Shown here: positions 1 through 12,012 of the stretch, one piece after another | Layout of the letters: each line of letters begins with the position of its first letter | Numbering within the stretch: the stretch's first letter is position 1 | Assembly (NCBI RefSeq): GCF_963966145.1 | Contig: NC_091053.1 | Coordinates: forward strand, 5,146,001 to 5,210,000 | From: Tenebrio molitor | Taxonomy: Eukaryota > Arthropoda > Insecta > Coleoptera > Tenebrionidae | DNA length: 64,000 nt | Reading direction: 5' to 3' | Notes under the pieces: model-generated | Told to the model about the DNA's origin: nothing | The model's input: only the letters and a program-made list of their open reading frames with translations | Database searches by the model: none | Translations under genes and position numbers: made by a program

Positions 1-8
1 AAAAGTAT

Positions 9-965
9 ATGGATGCCATCAATTTCTTAAAAGATGTGATAAAACTGTTTGAACAGTTGAAAATTGGAACACAAAAAATTTGGAAACCGGTTCAAACAGG
101 GGTTCTTTTGGCCACCACCAATGCAATAGAACTTGCAGATTTTTATTTAAAAGAAAAAAATTTCCATTATGTTTGTTTAGGCCGTTTTACCCAAGATGCT
201 CTAGAAAACTTATTTTCCAACATCAGATATATAAATCCTGTCCCGAGTCCAAAATTTTTTAAAATGGCCATTAGAATAATTTCAGTGGCACAATTTTTTA
301 AACCTAACAATCGTGGAAATTATGAAATAGATGACTCAGAGTATTTTGCGAATTTTTTAAACACAACACTCATTGACGAAATTGAAATCGACACTTCTTC
401 ACTCAATGAAGATTTTGTTGAAGATTTAAACATTGATGAAATACAAAGTTTGTATTATTTAACTGGCAGAACAATACATCAAATTATCAAGAATAGTCAT
501 CTGACTTGCAAGGTATGTTTAGAGGCAATCCAAACCAGTCCAAAGGATCCCTCGATAACTCAGTATAAGCAGTTGACTGAACTGAAAGCATTTTCAGATA
601 AATTAATCTACCCTTCAAGGTACTTTAAATTAACCTTACCTAATAATTTATTTTTTCCTCTCTGTTTTTGTAGAAATGTGTTCAAATTAGTTGAAAGTGC
701 AGAAGTCTATTTCCAGAAGTATCAAAGTTGCTTAATAAATGGAGAAACCAAACTGAAATTTATATCCAGAAGCTTTTTGAGAACAACACCTGATAGCTTG
801 CCCAAGTGTCACCACTTAAAAGAAGCTATTGTTAATTTATTTTTCAAATCCAAAATTTATTTCCTTCTGAGATCTGTCAACAAAAATTATCACAAAGACA
901 ATGATCCCATCAAGTGTGACAGCAAAAGCATTGGCATGCGAAGAGCTGTAACAAATATTTATTAA
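9..965 (+). CDS. P-element / THAP9-type transposase, C-terminal part
   Basis: The 318 residues resemble the C-terminal half of P-element-family (THAP9-like) DNA transposases, which cut and paste DNA through an RNase-H-like catalytic core. The best landmark is the segment around residues 58-72, with TQDALENLFSNIR, which corresponds to the conserved 'QDALENxFSxIR' block of the family; its glutamate is thought to belong to the catalytic site. Downstream are Cys pairs (KVCLEAI region, residues ~167-172, and LCFCRNVF, ~220-227) and an 'ESAEVYFQKY'-like stretch typical of the family tail. The frame is open to base 1, so the ATG at 9 is only the first in-frame ATG; the N-terminal THAP zinc finger and first catalytic aspartates would lie upstream of the window. 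No stop or frameshift interrupts this part, so the copy may be young. No flanking terminal inverted repeat could be assigned with certainty. Confidence 0.72.
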   Translation: MDAINFLKDVIKLFEQLKIGTQKIWKPVQTGVLLATTNAIELADFYLKEKNFHYVCLGRFTQDALENLFSNIRYINPVPSPKFFKMAIRIISVAQFFKPNNRGNYEIDDSEYFANFLNTTLIDEIEIDTSSLNEDFVEDLNIDEIQSLYYLTGRTIHQIIKNSHLTCKVCLEAIQTSPKDPSITQYKQLTELKAFSDKLIYPSRYFKLTLPNNLFFPLCFCRNVFKLVESAEVYFQKYQSCLINGETKLKFISRSFLRTTPDSLPKCHHLKEAIVNLFFKSKIYFLLRSVNKNYHKDNDPIKCDSKSIGMRRAVTNIY

Positions 966-1471
966 TCCTTTACAACCTAACCTTTATTATTGACAATGAA
1001 TTTCAATACTTACCTGTGTACTTTCTCCTGAACGACAAAAATTTTAGTAGTTGCCCAACACATTAACACTAAGTCAAACAAAAATTATCAATTATAACAA
1101 TTATAATATAAGATTTTCCAGTCTGTTTTCCTGCAGAGAATAATCCATTTGCAGGAAACTTATAGTATTAACAATTTCCAGTTTGCATAATAATATTATA
1201 AAAGAATTAAGTGTGAGGTTATTACTAATACTAACATTTGATACTAATGACAATGACAGTTGAACAACTGTGAAAAATTCAAGCTCCCTAAAAAATACTC
1301 TTCATCTCTTTCTATGTAAGTTAATCTGTTTCACACGATACAAACAACCCTTGAAATTGTGTATACTTCTAGCTTTGTCACACTCACGGGATTTATTGAT
1401 AATGTCCTCTCTTTTAATTTCGAGGCGAAAAATTGTGGAGCGGAATGGCGCTACCTTCTAGATATAGTACC

Positions 1472-1991
1472 TTAATAACAAGTCGTGCCAATCGCTCAAA
1501 ACACTGCGTCCGGAAAAAAGTCAAAATATCGGTAGATGTCACCACCTCGCGCGTTATGGGAAACTGTAATAGTATTACAGAAATTACAGAAGGAAAAATT
1601 TATTCAAATTGTCAAAATTTAAATGTCTAGCTGTTTCTAGCGAATACAAATTGATATCACAAAATGATTTGCATTATTGTCATTGAAGTTCTTATTGTAT
1701 TTATTATTTTGACAATCAATGACAATTGATACTTATTCGAGTTTCAAACCCTTTTTATATCTAGCTGTTTCTCGCGAACACAAATTAATATTACAAAATG
1801 ATTTGCACCGATTATGATTGAAGTTCTTATTGTATTTATTGTTATTTTGATAATCAATGACGAATTAACGGTTGACATTTATTCTAGTTATAAACCTTCC
1901 GTAGTTATTACAGTTTCCATTCATTCGCGATCCAACTGATCAAAGTGCCTCTGGTGGCCATTTCACATCGAATGGCACGACTTGTTATTAT
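1472..1991. mobile_element. candidate small inverted-repeat element
   Basis: A ~22-bp imperfect inverted repeat flanks about 480 bp: TAATAACAAGTCGTGCCA at the left (about 1472-1490) and its reverse complement at about 1973-1990. No target-site duplication is obvious. It may be a non-autonomous element or subterminal repeats of the P-like element to its left. Inside it lies a two-copy direct repeat listed separately. Confidence 0.4.
1625..1895. repeat. two-copy direct repeat, unit ~135 bp
   Basis: The stretch beginning CTAGCTGTTTCTAGCGAA at ~1627 recurs in diverged form at ~1762 (CTAGCTGTTTCTCGCGAA). The shared AAAATGATTTGCA and GAAGTTCTTATTGTATTTAT blocks keep the same order and spacing. A tandem duplication is the simplest reading. 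Confidence 0.6.
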
Positions 1992-2313
1992 CGGCGCGGA
2001 CGACGGTAACAACATTTGAGAGTCAATTTGAAATTTAATTTTCAACGAAATGACATTGCATCATCAATACCAACCCAATTCCATTAAAATAAAAGTCACT
2101 AGATAATTATTTAATTAATGAGCCGAAATAAAAAAAATAGCTGTATACTATTTTCTTTGTACTCTTAGAATTAACACAAGTGATTCCATAGGTGCCGTCG
2201 AGGATTGGCTAATATACAAATTGTAAACCTGGAGATAATTCCAATTTACATTTTACTTTGTCGCCGCTCGTCACTCTCAGCCTCTTTCGGTGCTTCACAG
2301 TAATATTTTGCAG

Positions 2314-2465
2314 GGCGGCATCAGCGTCTACCTCTTGTACACTGTTCCCAAGATGAACACTTTCTACGGAATAGCGAAGTACGTCTCTTTCGACACTTCC
2401 AGACAGAAGTTGTCGGCTGTTATCGAGTGGATATTCAAGAACACAGTTCCTTACAAGAAAGTCAG
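2314..2465 (+). CDS. unrecognised small protein, exon 1 of 2 visible
   Basis: An open stretch follows a good acceptor (TAATATTTTGCAG, ending 2313) and ends at a GT donor (2466). It encodes a hydrophobic GGISVYLLYT segment followed by a basic/aromatic helix-like region. Codon use is more G+C-rich than the flanks, as expected of coding sequence here. If the acceptor is real, the start codon lies in an upstream exon I cannot identify; otherwise the in-frame ATG at 2353 could start a shorter protein. The hydrophobic start followed by a charged region would suit a small membrane protein, but I do not recognise the family and give no function. Confidence 0.5.
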
Positions 2466-2516
2466 GTTTGTTTTAACGTTTTTCCATCATCAAGTGGTTA
2501 TCTTTGGTGTTTGCAG

Positions 2517-2655
2517 CCACTTGCGTAATCCACTGAACAACAATCGACTAATCTACGACGGACTGGACGGTCAAGTCGTCGATATGGGAATAGCGATGAA
2601 GCTTTGGGACCTGTTCGTGGAAAGCGGGAGACCGCTGTACAAATCACTTCCATGA
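2517..2655 (+). CDS. unrecognised small protein, last exon
   Basis: This exon continues the previous one after a 51-nt intron (2466..2516, GTTTGT...TTTGCAG). The phase is preserved (AG|C, Ser) and it ends at the TGA at 2653-2655. It encodes a short acidic/aromatic C-terminus, with RLIYDGLDGQVVDMG followed by KLWDLFVESGRPLYKSLP. The intron is a multiple of three without a stop, so an unspliced reading frame also exists, but the intron translation is unlike the flanks. A possible poly(A) signal AATAAA is at 2954-2959. Confidence 0.5.
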
Positions 2656-2959
2656 TTTGAATTCTTTTTGTTGTTAGATCTTTAACTCTCCATTTATTAA
2701 TATTCTTACTAGGTTTACATTTTTTTTTTTACCTGTTTTGTAGCATGCATTTTTTAAGTATAATTTGATTTGAACGAGTTTTGTCATAAGTTGTGATAGA
2801 TTCAGTCTATTGATAATATTAAAAGTGATTAACTTTTACGTTTTGGATTCGTTTAAGCGTGCTTGCACCAAGCAGAGATCAACATGGTTACATTATTTTC
2901 AGAGAAAAATTGATTTCGAGCAAGATCTTTTATTTTGTATAAGAAATATTGCAAATAAA

Positions 2960-5390
2960 ATTTATTACTGTACCAGATTTTTTAATAACCCTTTCCATTC
3001 GACAAAACACAATTGCGAAATAATTACATACTCTTAATTTTTTTTTATCTCTTACGAAAGTCATCGCAGATCATTACAGTTTTCTACATTCCACTTGAAT
3101 TTCTTTATTCTTATTCAACATTCCAGCTTGGACGTCTTCAGTTATGAGTGTACTCCATTGGACTAATTAGCAGTAAATAAAACGTGTCAATTGTTTCACA
3201 CAGATGAACTCATTTTAATTGGTCGATTTTACTTAAACTATGATAATTAGGATGAGTATTCAATTAATTTGGTTCTCTTGGAGATTGTAGTGAAGTAAAA
3301 GTGTTTAAATCAAAAAGAACTTTTAACCTATTGTGTTGGAAATTCTTGTGAACATCCGCAAATTAGTTATTAATTTTTAACATTATTTATACTTCCTTAA
3401 ACATTAAATTAAAATATACAAAGCAAATTAGCTGCGGTTGCGATTATTTTTCTTCATTAGTGTCAAATTGATTCGGACGAATTTTGGATTTAAGTGAACA
3501 TCCAATTTAAGCTTATTATTTGTTTTGTTCTTTTTTACTATAAATTGTGTACAGCGGCTGCAGTTTGTACAAAAAAGAGGTACGAAATGAAAGAAGAAAT
3601 GTTAAGAGAGGTAACAGAAAGAAATATACCTAACAAAGTGGGAAAATTCGTGATAAATCAGGAAAAATTTACAAAAAGACACATAAAACTAAACAAAAAG
3701 GGCAAAAAGAGATTATATTCTTCCAAAATACTCCAAAAAGGACAATGACAAAAAGCATTTAGGTATGCTAAACACTACAAAACTATGGCAAAAAATAGGC
3801 ATTTAATGAAAGGACGAAAAAGACTAAAAACTTGCAAGAGACTGCAAAAATATCATAAAATAGCAGGTATATTATAGGTAGTACAAGGGACTGAAGTGAA
3901 TAGTGAATAATATGAAGTAATATAAATAAACAATAATCATTTTGATGAGTTTGTTATATTTATGAACATGGTCCTACTTGGATTGCGCAGTAGGTAACGT
4001 CATAGCAACGGTGTCAACAAAATTTTTCAATTTAGTGCTGAAACGAAAAAGAAAGTAAAAGAAAAACGAAAAAGGACATAACATCTCTTCACTTTCCTCT
4101 AATATTGACTTATCATCAAATACAAATAATCGCCCATTTAGTTTCGTTAATTGTAATACCTAATGTAAGTAAATATCACTTATACTGTTAATTCAATTAA
4201 TGGAGATTTATAAAGTTTAATTTTTTACTTTATATCCCTAGGGATTTGAAATGTCACTTTATGTCCCTAGGAACTAAAACAGTCCCTGTTATAAGGCATT
4301 AATGTTAGTAGTTTAGTCCCGGAAGTGCAAAAACATTTTTTATTAGAGACAGTAGGGGAAGCCGGGGCTCAAAGTCTCAATTTTAACATTTGATTTTTTT
4401 GTATTAAGAAAGAGCACTCACTGTTTCAAAATATTAAACCATACATAAAGCTTAAACATTTGGCTAAACACAGAAAAGGTTATTTTGTTACACAATGCGG
4501 TATAAAAAAGCTCAGGATAATTAAACACAGAATAATTCCAACAAGAGGAATATATTTTGTTTTTATAAAAAATAAATTGATTTTCTAAATAAACAATATA
4601 AACGACCAAACTTCTTCAGGCCTGAACTGACCTGTCCTGACCTGACAGACCACTAGGACCAGGCTGAGGACTCTCAAAATGTTCTTGGGCTCTGGGAGGT
4701 GTTATCTTTTCCTCAACAAAAATTCTTATTCCGATATTTTTGGCAACATTTAGTCCTTCAATCGACAAATTTGATCGCTGATTATCAAATAATAAAAAAC
4801 AAGGATTCTCATTTGAACATTTGGTAATTAACCCTGGACATAATGAGACATTTCAGTCCCACAATGTAGTTACCGTGTTTGAGAAATAAATTCTTCTCCA
4901 TAACCTCACAAAAGAAGATCACGTTAAATATAACACTGTAAAGCTGTTCACCAGCAGAATTTAGCAGTTCGAGATAAGAACTACATTCTAAATGATGCAA
5001 GTGTTAGGTAGGTATTAAGAAAACAGTCTGCAACCAAAACTTTACTTTTATTGGTAAAATTTACATGTTCTGTTCGCAAATCACAACGCTAAGATTTACA
5101 AGTTCCAAACTTTTATGGTACACGCAGTGTCACTCTCTGTTAATTATAAGGTTTGGAATTAGTGCTGACATCTCCTACTAAAGAAAATACCAAAAATTGA
5201 GTAATAGAGAAATGGAAAATTATTTTTCATCAACAGTCAAATTGTAGCTTACTGGTTTAATTTTGTTTTGGAACTTTTGGAAATAAAATAAATAGAAATT
5301 TCTGAAAAATTGTAAATCATGTTTTTTATTTTCACTTACTTTTTGACAAATCTTTATCCCACATAAATTTCAAGGATCACGAAAGATCCC
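2960..5390. other. no gene seen; A+T-rich
   Basis: There are no supported exons. A basic 84-codon open frame at 3494-3748 starts at GTG rather than ATG and has a Lys-rich composition typical of A-rich non-coding DNA. A CCCTAGGGA-type sequence is duplicated at ~4240 and ~4265. Confidence 0.5.
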
Positions 5391-5796
5391 AATCGATTTC
5401 ACCTTGCGAGTATCACCCAATTCCCATCCGGCTGGTAGCCAATCGAAACTTGACTCATCGGCAACACTCTAATTAAACCAAGTGCAAAATTGCATTTTAA
5501 TCACCGTGCACTAATCCAGCGATCGTGATCCGCCGTCGAGGCGGCCTTTCGTAAAGGTCACCTCGACGTTTCGACCCTCCACCTTCGGGACCACATCCGT
5601 CACGTTACAGTTCCGAATCTGGGAGCTGTGAACTCTTTTCCTAATCTTCCACAGTTTCCATCGCAATTGTTGGCCTTTGTTAGCAATGCGTGTGAGTGTT
5701 GTGAAAGGTCGGACCCTGGTTAGGAAACCACGGTGGAGAGAGCGATTGTTTGGGATCATCTCGACATCTTCCAGTGAAGCGCGCTCCGGTGTCTTC

Positions 5797-5886
5797 AGTC
5801 TTCTTCGCGCCGTCCGATGTTCTTCATCCGCACGCTCCGACTTGCAGTTCTAGTGATTGTTGTTGTAGTGTGACACTTACCACCAG
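5797..5886 (+). promoter_or_regulatory. candidate non-coding first exon with Inr and strong donor
   Basis: A less A+T-rich island (~5390-5960) contains a perfect arthropod initiator TCAGTC (5795-5800) and, 87 nt later, a near-consensus donor CACCAG|GTGAGT (donor G at 5887). No long frame is present, so it would be 5' UTR. It could be the first exon of the chitin-binding-domain gene, whose exon with the ATG at 36417 begins with an acceptor and therefore needs an upstream exon. That would require a ~30.5-kb first intron. This link is inference. Confidence 0.35.
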
Positions 5887-5959
5887 GTGAGTCCAACTTC
5901 TGGAGGATGTGCAGTGGTATTCCCCCATAATCCTACCTCGTCTCCTGTACTTCCCCCAA

Positions 5960-7130
5960 ATACACGATTTTTGTCTCACCTAGTTTTTTGTCAACGGCGA
6001 AATTAATCTGATCCGGCGAGAAACCGGTTTGATCGGTGTGGATAGGTCAGGTTTGTGAAATTATGTAAAGTATCGATGACACCGCCATAGCCGGTCCGGA
6101 ATTGTCTCACATTGACTTCCGTCTCGGTGTTAATGTCTTTGTTAAATTTGCACATGTTGAGAAATTGTAAATTAATTTTTAATACGCTCGACGTCTTTCG
6201 TAATGTGGGACGGTCGTGGAAATGTCACTATGACTTTAACAAAAGATGCTAAATGTTTGCTAAATGATTTTCGTTTCGAAATCTTAAATTAAGTTATAAT
6301 TTAGCGAAGCGGGAAATGGTGTTTATGCGTTTTGGAGATCTCGAATGAGAACCGATTAGAGCCTTGGTTAGATGAAATGTCACTTGATAACGTAACAGAA
6401 AATCTGTTTATGACCGTGCGAATTGTCTCTTACGAGGCTTTATTGCTTTATATAGTGCGTTCATAAAATATCTCCTCCACCATTTTGAATTTCAGTTTTA
6501 TTGCACTTAAGAGTGATCTGAAATATTTCTAGATAAAACATCTCCCTTTGCTTCTTTTACTAACAAGTTTTCTTATTTTTAATTTTTCTTAAATTACAAG
6601 AAAATTTATTTTTATGAATCAATGAGCTAATCTACACAATTTTTAAATGAGGACTAAACCTATCAAGCCACCCAATTCATAAAACCTTGCTTCATTTTTG
6701 GAATTTACCCTAAGGTAATTTAAAATTTTTATTGACCATTCATTTTTGATTTATTGAATTTTCAAAATGGTCGAAAAATATTGACAATTCGTTATAGCTT
6801 TTAAGTTCATCAATCATCATTAAAATGGCGCCTGACCTACAGGTTTACAACACTTAGGTAGGTCTGAGCATACATTTTTTGAATTAAGTATAGCGGTCGG
6901 CCATGAAAACCAAGGTTTTTCAAAATATTTCTTTCTCGTCCTTTTTGGATGGATTTTGCTGAACTCTTTTAGTTGGTTTATATTTCCTAATTAATAATTC
7001 AAGTTTTAATTAAAAACTTTGAACTCTCCAAAATGTCTTAGAAACCAAAAAAAAAAGTGCAAAGCATCTTGACAAATTGATAAATGCTCAAATTCAACCT
7101 TGAAAGGTTGGTTGAGTTGTTCCACTAATG
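5960..7130. other. no gene seen
   Basis: This is A+T-rich sequence without supported coding potential, repeats or RNA genes. It may lie inside the first intron of a plus-strand gene starting at ~5.8 kb. Confidence 0.4.
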
Positions 7131-7160
7131 CTTCAGTGAGATATGCAAGATCCTAAATCA

Positions 7161-7240
7161 CTTCTCCACATCTGTTCAATAGGAGACAGTTCAGGCCACA
7201 ACGCAGGCTAATTGACCGTTTTCTCCAGGAATTCCGTTGT
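7161..7240 (-). pseudogene. Tc1/mariner transposase C-terminal scrap, copy 1
   Basis: On the minus strand the DNA reads GAACTGTCTCCTATTGAACA followed by GATGTGG. This is the relic of the Tc1/mariner 'SP(D/E)L(N/S)PIE(Q/H)xW' block near the last catalytic residue. Frames are broken. The sequence GGAATTCCTGGAG lies just upstream in the gene's direction, as in the plus-strand copy at 16441. A 31-bp tandem duplication (7272-7302 and 7303-7333) lies beside it. Confidence 0.6.
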
Positions 7241-7523
7241 TTATTAGAATTGTATCGGTGAAAATGGGTTTTTGTTTCCTTAAAATCCATATTAACAGAT
7301 GCTTGTTTCCTTAAAATCCATATTAACAGATGCTCCATCAGAGATTCGCTAATCGAAACTAGTAATACATTGTACCTTTTCTTGAGGATTTTTTCAAAGT
7401 CAAATGGGTCATAAAATAAATTACAAGTTTTTATCTTCTCAGATTCTCTTTTATAAAACAAAATAATTAAGACAAGATCATCATTTATATTTTATTAGCT
7501 GTTGACCCTGCTTCGCCCCGAGT

Positions 7524-7592
7524 GGTTTCATCTTGATCTTGATCTTCATCTCATCTAGATCTTCATCTTGATTTTCATCTTCGTTTTCATCT
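7524..7592. repeat. degenerate ATCTTG/ATCTTC microsatellite
   Basis: About ten degenerate hexamers of the ATCTTG / ATCTTC / TTTTCATCTT type occur in tandem. Confidence 0.7.
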
Positions 7593-7854
7593 TGATTCAA
7601 TCCTAATTGAATTTAAATTTTAAATGACTACTTGAAAATTTCCAATTAATTTTTTTGTCAGAAAATTGAACATACGCATAGGGGTGCTACTCCCCACCCC
7701 TTGCAAAGTGGTGGATGATTTGTATAATGCAACTTAAGTTACAAAACACTGTAACTATTGTTGAAAATTTTATCAAAATTACACTGATAATTCTCTAATT
7801 AAAAACGTACAAGAGGTACATATATACATAAAGAGATATTAGTAGTTTATTTAA

Positions 7855-7975
7855 TGAGTTCGTGTGTAAATCGGGCCTTTTTTCTTGCAAGTGGGCCATT
7901 TTTAAACGCGAGTGAAACGAGCGTTTTAAAGCTCCACGAGTGCCAAAAAAGCCCAATTTACACACGAACGAGTTG
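7855..7975. mobile_element. short fold-back element
   Basis: GAGTTCGTGTGTAAATCGGG at the left pairs with the reverse complement at ~7950-7974 (GCCCAATTTACACACGAACG). The arms of ~28 bp are separated by ~65 bp. It is probably a MITE or other fold-back repeat. Confidence 0.55.
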
Positions 7976-7999
7976 AATACAACATTTTTTTGTACGGCG

Positions 8000-9600
8000 A
8001 GCCCCTTAAAGGCTCCAAATCGCTTAAAATCTTTAAAATTAGCTTGACGTTTCGTTTTCACAAGTTGTGACATTTATCAAAATCCGTTCACACAGGAGAA
8101 AATTCTCAAATTCTGACAGCTCGAACAAAAAATATTTTTTATACAATATACATATACATTTTTCGTTTTATAATAGTTGAGTCTTGTGTTTGTGGTGGAC
8201 GTAGTGGTGGTCCGGTTTTTTATTTCTTTTATTTGTTATCTAAACCAGTGAAGCTCTTTCGAATTTACACTACCAACCATAAATATTTAATAATTTATTG
8301 AACATCCTGGTCATGAGGAATTGAGGACAACTCTAATGGTGATAATGGTTAAGAGTTAGAGCTCTCAGGTTGGTGAACTTTAAAGTGACCAAAACAGAAA
8401 ACGTAAATTGCTACACCATTTTTCTTGAATGCATATTTGTTAAAATAAAATTTTGGAAAATTAAAAAAAATTAATCTGAGGGTTCAATTATTATTATTCT
8501 GTTGTTCTTTCCTTGAACGTGGCCAGCAAAGCTTCTAATAATTTTTTATCTAATTTTTTTATTAACTACAGCTTAACCTACATAAGTAAACTTACCAATA
8601 TGAACTAAATGTCAACTGTGTTTTAATAAAAAGTACATTCAAAAAATGCACGGGTCGCTCCAAACAGGTTATTTTCTGAACGCCCGTTACTTCTGTTTTG
8701 ATTAATCCAAGAGTCAAGATTAAAAAATTAATGTAAATTGCAAATAAAAAAAAGTATTTGGCATTAAAATTCCAGTAAAAATTATTGTTTCATTCAACAA
8801 ACTTCAAAAACTTCCAAAACAATTTTTTTGGATTTGTTTTGGTCTTGTTTCTTTTACAACACTTTAGAGAAAAAAATTATTTTCGTTGTACCACTTGTTC
8901 AAAATTATTTGAACCATTTCCGAAGCGGAAGTGACATAACTCGCTCATCACTTTCATATTTACTTAATCGACATATCTGGTAAATAGTTTAATAGACGAA
9001 TTTTACTACCCAATGAAGATGCACTTTCGCTTCGGCGAAAAGGTCGCAAAGAAAGCATCACCTACGACAGCTGCTGAAGATCTTCACCGCAAGTGAATGT
9101 TGTCCGAGCATAAATCACCAACACACAAACATCCATCCTCGATCTAAATACCTGTTCACAATTCCAGCCAGTACTTCTACTACGCTACGCTACGTCGTTG
9201 CGCAACACTAATTTTGTTCGTCAATTTTGATTAATTTTTCGGTTTGGCACAATTGACAGATTTCAGCGCCAGGTCCATCTGCACTGCGTTTGCATAAGAG
9301 GATGCGCAGATTGTGGCGAGCTTATCGATAAGATCATCGCCGGTTACATAATTCGGCAAGAGGATTAGTGTGTTAAGTAATGACATACGCGAACTGGTAG
9401 AATGTGCATCTAGAAAAAAATCAATAAATAAATAGTGGGTCAGCGAGAAATGTTAACACGACTAAAATAATTGTTAGAAATGTCAACTCTTCTAATGCTG
9501 CGAAGTGGATAACGTGGGATTTAATTAAGGGTAGTGGGGGTGGATTCGTATTGGTTGGTATAGATTTTATACAGAACAAAATAAATTAAAACACTAGGTA
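8000..9600. other. no gene seen
   Basis: No supported exon is visible. The 9000-9380 part is less A+T-rich and could be regulatory, but nothing specific can be named. Confidence 0.4.
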
Positions 9601-9616
9601 TACAAGCGTTCTAAAC

Positions 9617-9660
9617 ATGTTCAATAGGATGTAGTTCAGGCCAAGATGGAGGTTAACTGT
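9617..9660 (-). pseudogene. Tc1/mariner transposase C-terminal scrap, copy 2
   Basis: On the minus strand it reads TTGGCCTGAACTACATCCTA then TTGAACATG, the same 'WP-LSP-L-PIEQMW' block as the copy at 7161, further decayed. Confidence 0.55.
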
Positions 9661-9894
9661 TTTCTCAGTTGTAGAATTGTTCTAGTAGAAACGCTTGTTT
9701 GCATATTTTGTGTAAACAGATTCAAAAAAATTGTACAGTGTTTCGAAATAAAATTAAAAAAATATTTTGAAGATATGCTTTTTGGGTGAAGTGAATTTAT
9801 ACCTAAAGTTGTCGCCTGTTTCTGAAAGAGAACTAAGTAAGAAAAATTCATCATTTCTATTATGAACAATATGTTAAAAAACTATACAGGGTGA

Positions 9895-10232
9895 TTTTGA
9901 AAGTTGTGCAGATATTTTAATCACGAGCTACTGGCTTCATGTAGAACTCGGAAAAAATATTTAAAAAATTCTATGTCAAAAAATAAAATGACATTTATTT
10001 TTTGAGCTGCATTTTTTTAAATTGCTTTTAGTCTTCTACGTTGTCAAACAACCTCGTAGGTGAAATTTCGGCACATTTTAAAAATACACCCTGTATATCA
10101 TATTTTATAAAACGTAAAATAAATGTCATTTTATTTTTTGACATAGAATTTTTTAAATATTTTTTCCGAGTTCTACATGAAGTCAGTAGCTCGTGATTAA
10201 AATATCTGCACAACTTTCAAAATCACCCTGTA
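9895..10232. mobile_element. fold-back MITE family A, copy 1 (TA-CAGGGTG ends)
   Basis: This 334-bp element is flanked by TA and is nearly a full inverted repeat. It starts CAGGGTGATTTTGAAAGTTG and ends with the reverse complement (CAACTTTCAAAATCACCCTG). Arms exceed 100 bp and include GAGCTACTGGCTTCATGTAG. There is no coding capacity. Two more copies lie at 22224 and 40560. TA target duplication and CAGGGTG ends suggest mobilisation by a Tc1/mariner-type transposase (inference). Confidence 0.8.
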
Positions 10233-10569
10233 GAGAGGAGAAAGAAATTCTTATTCCTACCCATTTGGTGAAGACATTATTTTGACAAAGTCTATTTGCT
10301 TAAAGCAAAAATTATTTTACATTCAACTACTTTGTACGATAATCTACACTTCCTCTTGTTCACAACACAAATACTGTTGTGAAAGTAGATTCATAAGGCA
10401 GATGTTTTGATTGGTCATTTAAATAAAACTTCCTTACATAAAGCCATAACCAGAGTTTTACATAAACACAATTCAATTCACATGTGTATGTTTTTGAACG
10501 CCATTTTGAATAAAGATAGTGTAAACAAATTGACAAACCCATTTGTTTTAAATAGTCTACGTTGTGAAG

Positions 10570-10766
10570 TATCGGCTGTTCATTTAAATTTCCTGTCAAA
10601 GTTGGCATTGATTGTGAACGCACCACGGATATAGATCACGGATCAGCTGTTTAAATCTGAGCTCACTGTTTGCATTGTTTGTGATTTTACTCCACAAAAT
10701 GACAAGTGGTGCGTTCACAATCGACTCTTCACTGCCAACTTTAGAAATTTAAATGAACACCCGATA
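10570..10766. mobile_element. fold-back MITE family B, copy 1
   Basis: The arms are GTTCATTTAAATTTC...GATTGTGAACGCACCAC at the left and GTGGTGCGTTCACAATCGAC...AAATGAACACCCGATA at the right. The element is ~195 bp and non-coding. It is related to the copies at 12446 and 22746. Confidence 0.75.
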
Positions 10767-11950
10767 TATCACTTGTTACAAAGTGAAGCTATTTATATTA
10801 AATAAGATAATTATTTTTATAATGTTTTATTGTAGTTTTTGATAATTGTTGAATAATTTCAATTAAATAATTTCAAATTTTATTTCACTTTAGACTACAT
10901 TTTACACATTACACTTCATAAAATTGGACAGATAAGACAGATTTTTTATTGATTCATTTTTTTAATTTTTATAAACGAGAAGCTTTGATTTAAAAATGTG
11001 AAAATATGTATTTTTTTTTCTTGTCCCATTATAACAAAGAAAAAAAGTTTGTCGACTTGCATTTCATACAATCAGACTTTTTGTACTTCAAGAATGAGCC
11101 TACGAAAGGACGTGTTTAAAGATTGTCAAAACACCAAAATCGGATAAAAATATATGGAGGCATCGCGGTGCTCATGTGGCGTGGCGCTAACTAACAACGA
11201 TTGTTAGGAATGCGTGACAGCAGTTGACATTTTTTACATCTCGTTCGCGTAACATGTAAATGAGATACACTTTTTCTTTTTTGCACGCGTGCCTACTCGC
11301 TAATCTTGCAATTTAAACGACTAAACTGTTAGTGTTAGGCGAGGACGATGTCCAAGAGAAATTTAGAGCTTCTGGAGATCTAAAATGAGGTCTGGATTGC
11401 GATATCCAAGTCAAATGATATAAACGAGTGTTGTCAAAATTAGTAGAGGTACAAGAATAAAAAATAAAAATAAATAAAACAACCTCAAAATTGCTGCAAT
11501 ACCGTGTGGTTTCCTCTTCATCACACTCACGTTACTCGATTAGAAACAATACAAAGAAAATCTATTAACTATTTATTACGTAAATTAAATAAAGGTAAAT
11601 AAGTTTATGACCAGAAAAATTAAAAATGATATTTACTTTAGCTGCTACAAACTATTTCATAACTCAGTGTCAGTTGATTGTATTGCTCTCGTGAAGATAT
11701 TTTACAGTAGAGTGGATAGCTTTTAGCACTCGTAGCTTAAATATTTTTGTTGCATCTTTTTGCCGAGTCATATATGGTTATGGTCAAAAACTTTCTGTCT
11801 TAGATATGGTTGAATGACATTTCAAATGATATTTTCAATATTTTAATATGGCATTTTTGAAATTATTATTTAGCTGTAGTGTTGATTTTCGTGCTTTGCT
11901 ATTATTATTATTACTACTAAAAAATAATCAATAGAGGTTGTTGGAAATGA
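10767..11950. other. no gene seen
   Basis: A+T-rich sequence without supported features. Confidence 0.4.
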
Positions 11951-11952
11951 AA

Positions 11953-12012
11953 TTCTCCACATCTATTCAATAGGATTCAGTTCAGGTAAAGATCCAGGTC
12001 AGTCGAGTGGTT
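11953..12012 (-). pseudogene. Tc1/mariner transposase C-terminal scrap, copy 3
   Basis: On the minus strand it reads CTGAACTGAATCCTATTGAA followed by TAGATGTGG, matching the block shared with 7161, 9617 and 16441. Frames are broken. Confidence 0.55.

Noticed and set aside
3494..3748. 84-codon plus-strand frame starting with a hydrophobic, signal-like stretch
   Set aside because: It starts at GTG, not ATG, has no splice or promoter context, and its Lys-rich part reflects A-rich DNA.
5511..5759. 82-codon minus-strand frame in the less A+T-rich island
   Set aside because: No recognisable domain. The island is better explained as promoter or 5' exon of a plus-strand gene.
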